Source of the DNA: an uncultured Eubacterium sp.
GTDB lineage: Bacteria; Bacillota; Clostridia; Lachnospirales; Lachnospiraceae
Direction of reading: 5' to 3'
NCBI GenBank assembly: GCA_958446835.1
Contig: CAUCXT010000001.1
Location: 1 to 64,000, forward strand
DNA length: 64,000 bases
Shown here: piece by piece, positions 53,517-60,864 of the stretch
Layout of the letters: each line of letters begins with the position of its first letter
Numbering within the stretch: the stretch's first letter is position 1
Program-made: the position numbers and the translations under genes
The notes under the pieces: generated by a model
Databases searched by the model: none
What the model saw: only the letters and a program-made list of their open reading frames with translations
What the model was told of the DNA's origin: nothing

Positions 53517-53726
53517 TTATTCGAATTTTGCAGGACACTCCAACAAACAAATTCCACACCCGTCACAATTTTGACTTACAATCGGGGTGGGATATGGTAA
53601 AATATCAGCGTTTATTTGCAGCTTACCTTGAGGGCAAAGTTCTACACAAGCCAAACAACCTATACATTCATTTGCCTTAACAACATCATCTACTGTTCCA
53701 AAATCGTTATCATTATATTCCGCCAT
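53517..53726 (-). CDS. Small 2[4Fe-4S] ferredoxin-like chimera
   Basis: A 69-residue protein. The first ten residues (MAEYNDNDFG) are identical to those of the large HTH regulator, with the same promoter and GGAGG site, whereas residues 11-69 are unrelated and carry two clusters: CIGCLACVELCP and CDGCGICLLECP, the classical CxxCxxCxxxCP spacing for two [4Fe-4S] centres. The region between clusters is longer than in ordinary clostridial ferredoxins. It ends in AKFE. It may be the N-terminal remnant of a larger iron-sulfur protein placed behind a duplicated regulator start. Possible electron carrier; no radical-SAM enzyme is nearby. Confidence 0.7.
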   Translation of the reverse strand: MAEYNDNDFGTVDDVVKANECIGCLACVELCPQGKLQINADILPYPTPIVSQNCDGCGICLLECPAKFE

Positions 53727-53843
53727 TAATACACACCTCCATTTTTATTGTGAATCTATATTATAACTCAATAACAATTTATAGGCACTAACTTTTTTAA
53801 TAATTTTCTCCAAAAAAACACAAACACCCTAAGCATTGCAAAT
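53697..53843. repeat. 147-bp repeat, copy B (ferredoxin start, promoter, HAD gene end)
   Basis: Direct copy of 50896-51042. Besides the first ten codons of the small ferredoxin and its promoter it includes the stop and last four codons of the HAD gene, so one end of the repeat lies inside a coding sequence. Confidence 0.85.
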
Positions 53844-54494
53844 ATACTCCCACACGGCTGTCAAATCATCCAATACTGCCTCCGCCTTCTGTGCCATCTC
53901 ATCATCCGGCGCAAGCATATCCGGAACCATTACCGGGTGCATCCCTGCCGCAAAGGCTGCCCTTATACCATTATATGAATCCTCTATGACGTATGCCTCA
54001 CCCGGCTCATAGCCCAGCTCATCACATGCACGCAAGAATATATCCGGCTCAGGCTTGCTTCTTGATACCATGTCGCCGCCGACAATCACATCGAAATATT
54101 GTCCTAAGCCAGCCTCATCTATCTGCCTGACAACCAATGCCGTCCTCGTCGAAGAGGCTATTGCGACCTTGTAATTGTTGGTTTTAAGGTTCTGCAAAAG
54201 CTCCCTCACGCCTTTTTTGAGCGGAAGCCTTCCTCCGTCATATTTTTCGTGATAATTTTTCGACTGCTCATCCTTGTACTTATCATAAGGAAAATCCTCA
54301 CCATAATAGTCAAGAAAAATCTGCTTGGAGCTCGCCGCATTGACGCCTATGCATTTCATATACGGAATGTCAAGATTCTCAAAGCCATACTTTTGAGAAA
54401 GCTCCTTCCAGCCATTGTACACAGCCTGCTCAGAATCAAATATCACTCCGTCCATGTCGAATATTACTGCTTTATTCTGCTTATTTATTAACAA
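53829..54494 (-). CDS. HAD-superfamily hydrolase, beta-phosphoglucomutase/phosphatase-like
   Basis: A 221-residue enzyme. I place the start at TTG 54494, behind AAGGAGG (spacing 12, slightly long); the in-frame 40 residues upstream have no site and are unusual. Motif I FDMDGVIFDSE, motif II VAIASSTRT, motif III KPEPDIF and motif IV VIEDSYNGI are all present, with a helical cap at residues 15-90. This is the PGMB/GPH-like subgroup that dephosphorylates sugar phosphates or converts beta-glucose-1-phosphate. Its last codons lie within a repeated segment shared with the regulator promoter. Confidence 0.85.
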   Translation of the reverse strand: MLINKQNKAVIFDMDGVIFDSEQAVYNGWKELSQKYGFENLDIPYMKCIGVNAASSKQIFLDYYGEDFPYDKYKDEQSKNYHEKYDGGRLPLKKGVRELLQNLKTNNYKVAIASSTRTALVVRQIDEAGLGQYFDVIVGGDMVSRSKPEPDIFLRACDELGYEPGEAYVIEDSYNGIRAAFAAGMHPVMVPDMLAPDDEMAQKAEAVLDDLTAVWEYICNA

Positions 54495-54650
54495 TTTTAT
54501 CTGTCGCCTCCTTAAACCGCAATTTATGCACTTAACTTCCAATAGATAATACATAAACCCATCTTCCATATATTCATAGCAGACCGCTATTCCGCTTAAT
54601 ATTATCACACCCACCCAATATTATACAACATCCTTTCGGATTTTCACACA

Positions 54651-54687
54651 AAAACCCCGGAGCTGCCAATCGGTAACTCCGGGGTTC
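54651..54687 (-). terminator. Terminator of the groESL operon
   Basis: AACCCCGGAGCT and AACTCCGGGGTT arms (one mismatch pair) around a ten-base loop, 32 bases after the groEL stop; minus strand ends in T5. Confidence 0.88.
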
Positions 54688-54718
54688 CTTATAATTCCTA
54701 TTTAATTGTGCTGAATGA

Positions 54719-56341
54719 TTACATCATTCCGCCCATGCCTGCGCCTGCCGGCATAGCTGGTGTATCTTCCTTAATGCTTGCAACTGCTGACTCCGTTGTG
54801 AGGAATGTTGAAGCTACGCTTGTTGCGTTCTGAAGTGCACTTCTTGTAACCTTGGCAGGGTCAAGAATACCTGCCTCAACCATGTTGACGTACTCCTCGT
54901 TGAGTGCATCGAAGCCTACGCCAACCTCAGACTCACGTACCTTGTTGATGATAACTGAGCCTTCAAGTCCTGCATTAGCTGCAATGTGGAAGAGTGGAGC
55001 CTCAAGTGCCTTAAGAATAATCTTAGCACCTGTCTTTTCATCGCCCTCAAGCTCTGCTGCAAGCTTAGCAACTTCCTTGGAAGCGTGGATGTAAGCAGAA
55101 CCACCGCCCTGGATGATACCTTCCTCAACTGCTGCCTTTGTTGCCGCAAGAGCATCCTCAAGACGAAGCTTAGCTTCCTTCATCTCTGTCTCAGTAGCAG
55201 CACCTACGCGGATAACTGCGACACCGCCCGCAAGCTTTGCAAGTCTCTCCTGAAGCTTTTCTCTATCGAAATCAGATGTTGTCTCCTCAATCTGCTTCTT
55301 AATCTGGTTAACTCTTGCTGTGATATCAGCCTTATCGCCGCAGCCGTCAACAATGATTGTGTTCTCCTTCTGAACCTTAACGGACTTAGCACGACCAAGC
55401 ATGTCAATTGTTGTATCCTTAAGCTCAAGACCAAGCTCCTCTGAGATAACCTGACCGCCTGTAAGAATTGCGATATCCTTAAGCATCTCTTTTCTTCTGT
55501 CACCATAGCCCGGAGCCTTGACACCTACTACTGAGAATGTACCACGAAGCTTGTTGACAATAAGTGTTGTGAGAGCCTCACCCTCGATATCCTCAGCGAT
55601 GATGAGAAGCTTAGCGCCTGTCTTTACAATCTGCTCAAGGATTGGAAGAATCTCCTGAATGTTGGAAATCTTCTTGTCTGTGATAAGGATGTATGGGTTG
55701 TCAAGAACTGCCTCCATCTTATCCATATCTGTTGCCATGTATGCTGATACATAACCTCTGTCAAACTGCATACCTTCTACAAGGTCAAGCTCTGTCTTCA
55801 TTGTCTTTGACTCTTCGATTGTGATGACACCATCGTTGGTAACCTTCTCCATAGCATCTGCTACAAGCTGACCAACACTCTCATCGCCTGCTGAAATAGC
55901 AGCAACCTTGGCAATCTGCTTGTAACCTGTAATCTTAGAACTCATTGCTGCGATAGCCTCAACAGCCTTATCTGTAGCCTTCTTCATACCCTTTCTAAGG
56001 ATGATTGGGTTAGCGCCTGCTGCAAGGTTCTTCATTCCTTCGTTAATCATAGCCTGTGCAAGAACTGTAGCTGTTGTGGTACCATCACCTGCGACATCGT
56101 TAGTCTTTGTTGCAACTTCCTTAACAAGCTGTGCGCCCATGTTCTCAAATGCATCCTCAAGCTCAATTTCCTTAGCGATTGTAACACCATCGTTTGTGAT
56201 GAGTGGTGCACCGTAGGACTTATCAAGAACTACGTTACGTCCCTTTGGTCCAAGTGTAACTCTTACTGTATCAGCTAACTTATTAACGCCTGCTCCTAAT
56301 GCTGCTCTGGCTTCTGCGCCATACTTAATTTCCTTTGCCAT
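54719..56341 (-). CDS. groL: Chaperonin GroEL (Hsp60)
   Basis: A 540-residue chaperonin; ATG at 56341 follows GGAGG by nine bases, five codons after an earlier in-frame codon. All family features are present: KEIKYGAEARAALGAGVNKL start, TLGPKGRNVVLDKS, the nucleotide-binding GDGTTTATVLAQA, AAVEEGIIQGGG near the C-terminus and a Gly/Met-rich end GAGMGGMM. It forms the 14-subunit folding cage with GroES. The gene follows groES and shares its CIRCE-controlled promoter. Confidence 0.98.
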   Translation of the reverse strand: MAKEIKYGAEARAALGAGVNKLADTVRVTLGPKGRNVVLDKSYGAPLITNDGVTIAKEIELEDAFENMGAQLVKEVATKTNDVAGDGTTTATVLAQAMINEGMKNLAAGANPIILRKGMKKATDKAVEAIAAMSSKITGYKQIAKVAAISAGDESVGQLVADAMEKVTNDGVITIEESKTMKTELDLVEGMQFDRGYVSAYMATDMDKMEAVLDNPYILITDKKISNIQEILPILEQIVKTGAKLLIIAEDIEGEALTTLIVNKLRGTFSVVGVKAPGYGDRRKEMLKDIAILTGGQVISEELGLELKDTTIDMLGRAKSVKVQKENTIIVDGCGDKADITARVNQIKKQIEETTSDFDREKLQERLAKLAGGVAVIRVGAATETEMKEAKLRLEDALAATKAAVEEGIIQGGGSAYIHASKEVAKLAAELEGDEKTGAKIILKALEAPLFHIAANAGLEGSVIINKVRESEVGVGFDALNEEYVNMVEAGILDPAKVTRSALQNATSVASTFLTTESAVASIKEDTPAMPAGAGMGGMM

Positions 56342-56493
56342 AATTAAAACCTCCATACCGCTTCTGTCATCTGTCTGCTACATGACATGAAGCTAAAATT
56401 AAAACTTTAATATCTAAAATATGCTGTTCTCTCTGTTATAAATGATAATATTTAAAATATATCATGTATCTATATATTCTTCCTGTAAAGCAA

Positions 56494-56778
56494 TTACTCA
56501 ACTATCGCAAGAATGTCGCTCTGCTTTACAACAATGTACTCGGTATCCTCAAGCTTAACCTCTGTGCCTGAATACTTGGAATATATAACCTTATCGCCAA
56601 CCTTAACCTGCATTGTGACTTCCTTGCCGTCAACCACTCCGCCGGGACCAACTGCAACAACCTCAGCCTGCTGCGGCTTCTCCTTAGCCTGACCAGGTAA
56701 AACGATACCTGACTTAGTTGTCTCCTCTGCTACTAACTGCTTTAATACTACTCTGTCTCCTAATGGTACTAATTTCAT
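56494..56778 (-). CDS. groS: Co-chaperonin GroES (Hsp10)
   Basis: A 94-residue protein starting at 56778, with GGAGG at normal spacing. Signature MKLVPLGDRVVLKQ and KSGIVLPGQAKEKPQQAEVVAVGPG (mobile loop region), KVGDKVIYSKYSGTEV at the C-terminal half. Length and order are normal. First gene of the groESL operon; the intergenic gap to groEL is about 150 bases and AT-rich. Confidence 0.97.
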   Translation of the reverse strand: MKLVPLGDRVVLKQLVAEETTKSGIVLPGQAKEKPQQAEVVAVGPGGVVDGKEVTMQVKVGDKVIYSKYSGTEVKLEDTEYIVVKQSDILAIVE

Positions 56779-56866
56779 GATAAATCCTCCATTCCACCGA
56801 TTAACGGTAAAAGATGTGATACGGCTTCATTTCATTGTGCCCTTATCTGTTCTACATCAAGTAGAA

Positions 56867-56893
56867 TTATCACTCACATCATCATAGTGCTAA
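56867..56893 (-). promoter_or_regulatory. CIRCE operator of groESL (HrcA site)
   Basis: Minus strand reads TTAGCACTA, nine bases, GAGTGATAA. The consensus is TTAGCACTC-N9-GAGTGCTAA, so there is one deviation per arm. It lies 90-115 bases before the GroES ATG, directly downstream of the -10 box. Confidence 0.9.
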
Positions 56894-56920
56894 TTATAGC
56901 AGATGAATTTGAGATTGCAA
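56893..56920 (-). promoter_or_regulatory. Sigma-A promoter of groESL
   Basis: TTGCAA (56920-56915) and TATAAT (56898-56893) with a 16-base spacer on the minus strand; the -10 box touches the CIRCE element, so HrcA binding would block initiation. Confidence 0.8.
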
Positions 56921-57025
56921 CCCATTTTATACATTTTTTATATTTTTTCCAAACTGTTTCGTTTTTATATTATCCTTATGCCCGGCTCCGTTCAGAAATA
57001 CGGATTTCATGGAAATTTCACCAGA

Positions 57026-57982
57026 CTACTGATTTTTTGTCTCCTTGCCGATTTTCAATTCCTTGCCATAATAGAAAAGATACTGCTGTGCATAGCCGCC
57101 GTACTCACCGAACAAACCCTGTGCAAGCTTGGCTATCTCCTTTTTGTCTGCCTCATGCCCTATATAGAGCTCCTCCATAATGCGCTTTATCCATACATCC
57201 ACCGGAAAAGCGTTTCTTTTTGACAGACCGAAGAGTGCGATACAGTTCGCCACCTTCTCGCCAATGCCATGAACTTTCATAAGCTCACACATGACGCTCT
57301 CATAGTCAAGCCCGCGCAACATCTTTTCGTCAAGCTCACCCGCATGGAATCTGCGGCAGGCATCCATAATGTAAGGTGCCCTAAATCCCGTCTTGCACTC
57401 CTTAAGCCCTTCCTCACCGGCTTCAATAAGCTTCTTTGCCGATGGAAAATTGTAAAATACACCCTTATTTTTCACACTTTCCTCCGAAGTCTCCGTGGCA
57501 ATGCTGTCCCTCTCAAACTCTTTTTTAGCTCCCTCCGCAAGGCTTCCGTATCTGATTGACAGATCCGAAACAATCTTTTTTATATGCGGTATCTGCTTGT
57601 TCTGGGATATGATAAACGAAATCATCGTCTCAAAAAAGCTCTGGTTGAGTATCCTTATCCCCCACATCATATCCATCGGAGCCTTGAGCTTGTCATCCTT
57701 CCTGCATATAGCCCTCTTGATTGCGCCATAATCTCGCTCCAGATCAAAATAGTCCACCCAGATGTCCTCGAACGTCTCCTTATCCGTATCATAAAATATC
57801 ACTGAGTAGTCTTTCTGCTGGCATATATGTAAGAATCTTCCCTTCGCCGAAAGAAAATAATCATTCTCCCCCACCTTTTCAAAATGAAAGCACTGGCCGC
57901 ACTCTAAGGTCTGCGCCAAGTGAAAATCATCTATACCACTCACATAAAGATTGCCGTTTTTCTCATTTATTTCCATGTTCAT
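57026..57982 (-). CDS. Ogg-type 8-oxoguanine DNA glycosylase/lyase
   Basis: A 318-residue enzyme. The ATG at 57982 has AAAGGA five bases upstream; the longer frame (to 58126) runs through a palindromic repeat and is rejected. N-terminal domain DDFHLAQTLECGQCFHF resembles the OGG1 beginning (QTLxCGQxFRW). The HhH-GPD part has MISFIISQNKQIPHIKK and GIGEKVANCIALFGLSKRNAFPVDVWIKRIM: the catalytic Lys is in GEKVANC and Asp in PVDV. A charged insert near residue 170 (KKEFERDSIATETSEES) is not in typical enzymes. It removes oxidised guanine from DNA. Confidence 0.88.
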   Translation of the reverse strand: MNMEINEKNGNLYVSGIDDFHLAQTLECGQCFHFEKVGENDYFLSAKGRFLHICQQKDYSVIFYDTDKETFEDIWVDYFDLERDYGAIKRAICRKDDKLKAPMDMMWGIRILNQSFFETMISFIISQNKQIPHIKKIVSDLSIRYGSLAEGAKKEFERDSIATETSEESVKNKGVFYNFPSAKKLIEAGEEGLKECKTGFRAPYIMDACRRFHAGELDEKMLRGLDYESVMCELMKVHGIGEKVANCIALFGLSKRNAFPVDVWIKRIMEELYIGHEADKKEIAKLAQGLFGEYGGYAQQYLFYYGKELKIGKETKNQ

Positions 57983-58001
57983 ACCTTTCCTTTCGTTCAT
58001 C

Positions 58002-58061
58002 TTGGGACAGGGGTCAGGTACGTGTCCCAGCTCTGGGACATGTACCTTACCCCTGTCCCAA
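58002..58061. repeat. Dispersed palindromic repeat, copy 3: 60-bp near-perfect palindrome
   Basis: TTGGGACAGGGGTCAGGTAC at the left and its near complement at 58042-58061, with TGTCCCAG/CTGGGACA in the middle. It lies between the ogg-like start and the DUF6171 gene and overlaps the end of the latter. Another CCCCTGTCCC half-site follows at 58063-58072. Confidence 0.85.
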
Positions 58062-58325
58062 GCCCCTGTCCCACCGGCTTCCGCCCGGCATAGGACATTC
58101 CATCTGTTTTTTTCTGGCTCGCGCAAGCACGAAGCAGCCGCAATGACTGCAAGTAAGTCCTCCTACCAAATCGGCGCACTTGCTGCATATATCAAGTCTT
58201 TTCTCATATTTCGAATCCTCAACAACATCCTCCTTAGGCAGTGACGCCACATAAGCCGCAATGCTCTCCGCCATCATATCCTTCTGCAGATTGGCTGGTA
58301 TATTACAATTACATATCTTTTTCAT
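58047..58325 (-). CDS. DUF6171-like Cys-rich protein
   Basis: A 92-residue protein starting at 58325, nine bases after GGAGG, overlapping the previous stop by 17 bases. It has CNC near the start and a CxxC-x9-CxxC pair (DICSKCADLVGGLTCSHCG) plus a later Cys (MECPMP), a likely zinc-binding fold common in Clostridia. The final ten residues (RWDRGLGQG) are encoded by the palindromic repeat, so the native end was probably shorter. Function unknown. Confidence 0.75.
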   Translation of the reverse strand: MKKICNCNIPANLQKDMMAESIAAYVASLPKEDVVEDSKYEKRLDICSKCADLVGGLTCSHCGCFVLARARKKQMECPMPGGSRWDRGLGQG

Positions 58326-59763
58326 TTGAAAATGCCTCCATAAGAATCTTCGTGCCCCTCACTATCTCATCCTCATTAAGTCTCGCATAGCCAAGGATAA
58401 TCGTGCTCCTTTTTCCTGTGAGCTTTCTTATATCATCCTCTATATCTTCACCTAAAAAATGCTCCGACAATGGATACACCCTTACACCATGCTGTGCCGC
58501 GCGTAGCACAAGCTCATCCTCCGGCATTTTGTCGGTGGATAACAGCACATGAAGCCCTGCACTCTCCCCGGCTATCCTGTATTCCGACCCGAATTTTTTG
58601 AGCTCGCCAAGAAGAACATCATGCTTAGCCTTATAAATACCTCTCATTCTATTCAGATGTCTCTCGTAATATCCCTCTTTTATGAATAAATTGACGATGT
58701 TCTGGTCAATACGCGACACCGTGTTGGAATATCTTTTTCCGACGCTTATATAGCTGTCCATCAGGCTGTCCGGCAGAACCATGTAACTCATTCTGAGCCC
58801 CGGCGCAATCGACTTTGAAAATGTTCCGATATAGATGACCTTGCCATTCTTGTCAAGTCCCTGAAGTGCCGGTATAGGTTTTCCCCTGTATCTGAACTCA
58901 GAGTCATAGTCATCCTCAATAATGTATCTGTCCGAACCCTCCCCAGCCCACGAAAGAAGCTCCATTCTTCTTCCTATGCTCATCACGATACCCATAGGAT
59001 ACTGGTGTGAAGGAGTGACATACGCGACATTGACATCACATTCTCTCAGCATGTCGCAGCTCATACCATAATCATCAAGCCTCACCGGGCACACCTTCCG
59101 TCCGATACCGTTGAGCACAAAATATGCCTTGCGGTATGCAGGATTCTCCATGGCATAACTCATCTGTTTCCCATGTGCAAAGCACAGGAGCTGGTCAAGC
59201 AGCATAAGCAGGTATTCATCCCCGGCGCCGACTATTATATTATCCGGACTGCATTTGACGCCGCGCGACTCATGTAGATAGTCCGCTATCGTCTCACGAA
59301 ATACCCTGTCCCCCTGCGGCTCTCCCATATTGAACAGCCCCGTATCCTCACCGATTACCGTCCTGCTCACCTTGCGCCACGAATTATAAGGAAAATTGTC
59401 AAGCTCAATACCGCTCGGCGAAAAATCTATCTCATATTCTTTGTTTACCTCAACCGGCTTTGCCGTCTTCTTATGTTCTATCGTCTCAAGGTCATACAGC
59501 CCATCAAGCTTTAAGACATAATAGCCCCTGCACGGCCGCGCTTCTATATAGCCCTCACTTAAAAGCTGGTCATAGGCAAGCTGCACCGTACTCCTGCTCA
59601 CATTTAGATGTGCGCAGAGTGCTCTTGTCGACGGAAGCTTCGCCTCAGCCCGAAGGTTTTTATCCCTTATCTCTTTTTTTATATAATCATATATCTGCTC
59701 ATAGATGGGCTTCCTTGAACCCACCTCAAGCGGCACCGACAATTCCTTCACAACACACCTCAC
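58309..59763 (-). CDS. MocR/PdxR-type GntR-aminotransferase regulator
   Basis: A 484-residue regulator. Residues 10-80 are a GntR winged helix (YEQIYDYIKKEIRDKNLRAEAKLPSTRAL, quoted in part; RSTVQLAYDQLLSEGYI), residues 110-480 a fold-type I aminotransferase-like domain with IIVGAGDEYLLMLL, EDDYDSEFRY and the PLP-binding Lys in TFSKSIAPGLR. This architecture is that of GabR/PdxR regulators, which use PLP as effector and often control vitamin B6 or GABA genes. No pdx genes adjoin it; the coupled downstream gene is DUF6171. Confidence 0.92.
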   Translation of the reverse strand: MRCVVKELSVPLEVGSRKPIYEQIYDYIKKEIRDKNLRAEAKLPSTRALCAHLNVSRSTVQLAYDQLLSEGYIEARPCRGYYVLKLDGLYDLETIEHKKTAKPVEVNKEYEIDFSPSGIELDNFPYNSWRKVSRTVIGEDTGLFNMGEPQGDRVFRETIADYLHESRGVKCSPDNIIVGAGDEYLLMLLDQLLCFAHGKQMSYAMENPAYRKAYFVLNGIGRKVCPVRLDDYGMSCDMLRECDVNVAYVTPSHQYPMGIVMSIGRRMELLSWAGEGSDRYIIEDDYDSEFRYRGKPIPALQGLDKNGKVIYIGTFSKSIAPGLRMSYMVLPDSLMDSYISVGKRYSNTVSRIDQNIVNLFIKEGYYERHLNRMRGIYKAKHDVLLGELKKFGSEYRIAGESAGLHVLLSTDKMPEDELVLRAAQHGVRVYPLSEHFLGEDIEDDIRKLTGKRSTIILGYARLNEDEIVRGTKILMEAFSNEKDM

Positions 59764-59827
59764 GTTTATTATCCAATCAGGATACCTGTTCCGATTTTAT
59801 GCAATATATTTCTTATAAAAATTCGTA

Positions 59828-59925
59828 TGTCAAAACATGTTATATATGTTTAACTGTGTATAACTTATCATATTTATATATACACGGATGTATGCTTTGC
59901 TTCGGTGACGAACGTACAGAATCCC
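59828..59925. mobile_element. Shortened copy of the MITE-like element
   Basis: TGTCAAAACATGTTATATAT and TGTATAACTTATCATATTTATA correspond to the left arm of 35192-35493, and ATACACGGATGTATGCTTTG plus CTTCGGTGACGAACGT to its centre; the 35260-35335 part and the right arm are missing. The rest of 59764-60135 is AT-rich sequence plus the hairpin below. Confidence 0.65.
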
Positions 59926-60059
59926 ATAAAGCAACAGCCATATTCCACATATCAAAATCAGACACTACATTTCATTTTATTTTAACATATCCATGCCAAA
60001 ACACAATCTTTTTAAGCATTTACCTTTTGACCCATATACTATTTTATTATATAATTGTA

Positions 60060-60092
60060 GGTGTCATGACCCGGAAACGCCGGTCTTGACAC
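60060..60092 (+). promoter_or_regulatory. Hairpin in the leader of the DUF6062 gene
   Basis: GTGTCATGACCCGG and CCGGTCTTGACAC arms around AAACG, 43 bases before the start at 60136. No T run follows; role unknown. I do not recognise it as a known riboswitch. Confidence 0.35.
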
Positions 60093-60135
60093 ACAATGTT
60101 CTTTAAGAAAATCTTTTTAAGAAAGGATTCCCAAA

Positions 60136-60864
60136 ATGAAAGAAAAATTATATACAATTCCGGTAAATGACGCTTTCGCCTCCTCATGCGAATGTCCTAT
60201 ATGCACGATGTATAAGACTCTCGAGGACAACAGCATAGAATACACCATGGGACCAAGCTACATGGAGGATGATGTCAGAAGTGAGACAGACCGCTTAGGC
60301 TTCTGCGACAAGCATATAAAGCAGGTCTACCACATGGATAACCGTCTCGGAATGGCGTGGGTTATGAAGACGCATTTCGACAAGACGATAGATGACGTTG
60401 AGAAGCTGCAAAAAAAAGGAGCTGCCAAAGCAGTCTCCCTGTTTAAAAAGAATACCGAAGAAAGTACTCTGCTGTCATATCTTCACACGCTCAACAGCTC
60501 ATGCTTCGTATGTGAGAGAGTGCAGAATGTCTTTATGCGGTATATTGATACTATATTTATGTTGTGGGAAAGCGAGAGCGATTTCCGCGAAAAATATAAG
60601 AACTGCAACGGCTTTTGTAACAAGCACTACGAGATTCTTACAAGAGAAGCCGCAAAGAAGCTTCGCGGAAGCTCTTTGGAGGAATTTACTGCCGTCACGG
60701 ACAAGCTCTATCTCGATAATATGAAGCGTGTCCGCGACGACTTAGCATGGTTTATCAATAAATTCGACTACAAGTACAAGGATGAACCGTGGAAAAATGC
60801 CCGCGACTCAGTCATCCGCTCAGTCACTAAGACCAACAGTATTATTGATGTGAGCGAAAAATAA
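60136..60864 (+). CDS. DUF6062-family protein
   Basis: A 242-residue cytoplasmic protein behind AAAGGA. It carries Cys pairs (CECPICTMYKTLEDN at the start, FCDKHIKQVYHMDNR, CFVCERVQNVFMRY, FCNKHYEILTREAAKKL), in a C-x2-C plus C-D/N-K-H pattern repeated twice, which would suit metal or Fe-S binding. Most members are in Clostridia and have no assigned role. Its 3' end overlaps the convergent LtaS gene by 23 bases. No operon partner. Confidence 0.82.
   Translation: MKEKLYTIPVNDAFASSCECPICTMYKTLEDNSIEYTMGPSYMEDDVRSETDRLGFCDKHIKQVYHMDNRLGMAWVMKTHFDKTIDDVEKLQKKGAAKAVSLFKKNTEESTLLSYLHTLNSSCFVCERVQNVFMRYIDTIFMLWESESDFREKYKNCNGFCNKHYEILTREAAKKLRGSSLEEFTAVTDKLYLDNMKRVRDDLAWFINKFDYKYKDEPWKNARDSVIRSVTKTNSIIDVSEK

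Noticed and set aside
57983..58126. N-terminal extension of the Ogg-type glycosylase
   Set aside because: The extra frame passes through the palindromic repeat and the site AAAGGA fits the ATG at 57982.
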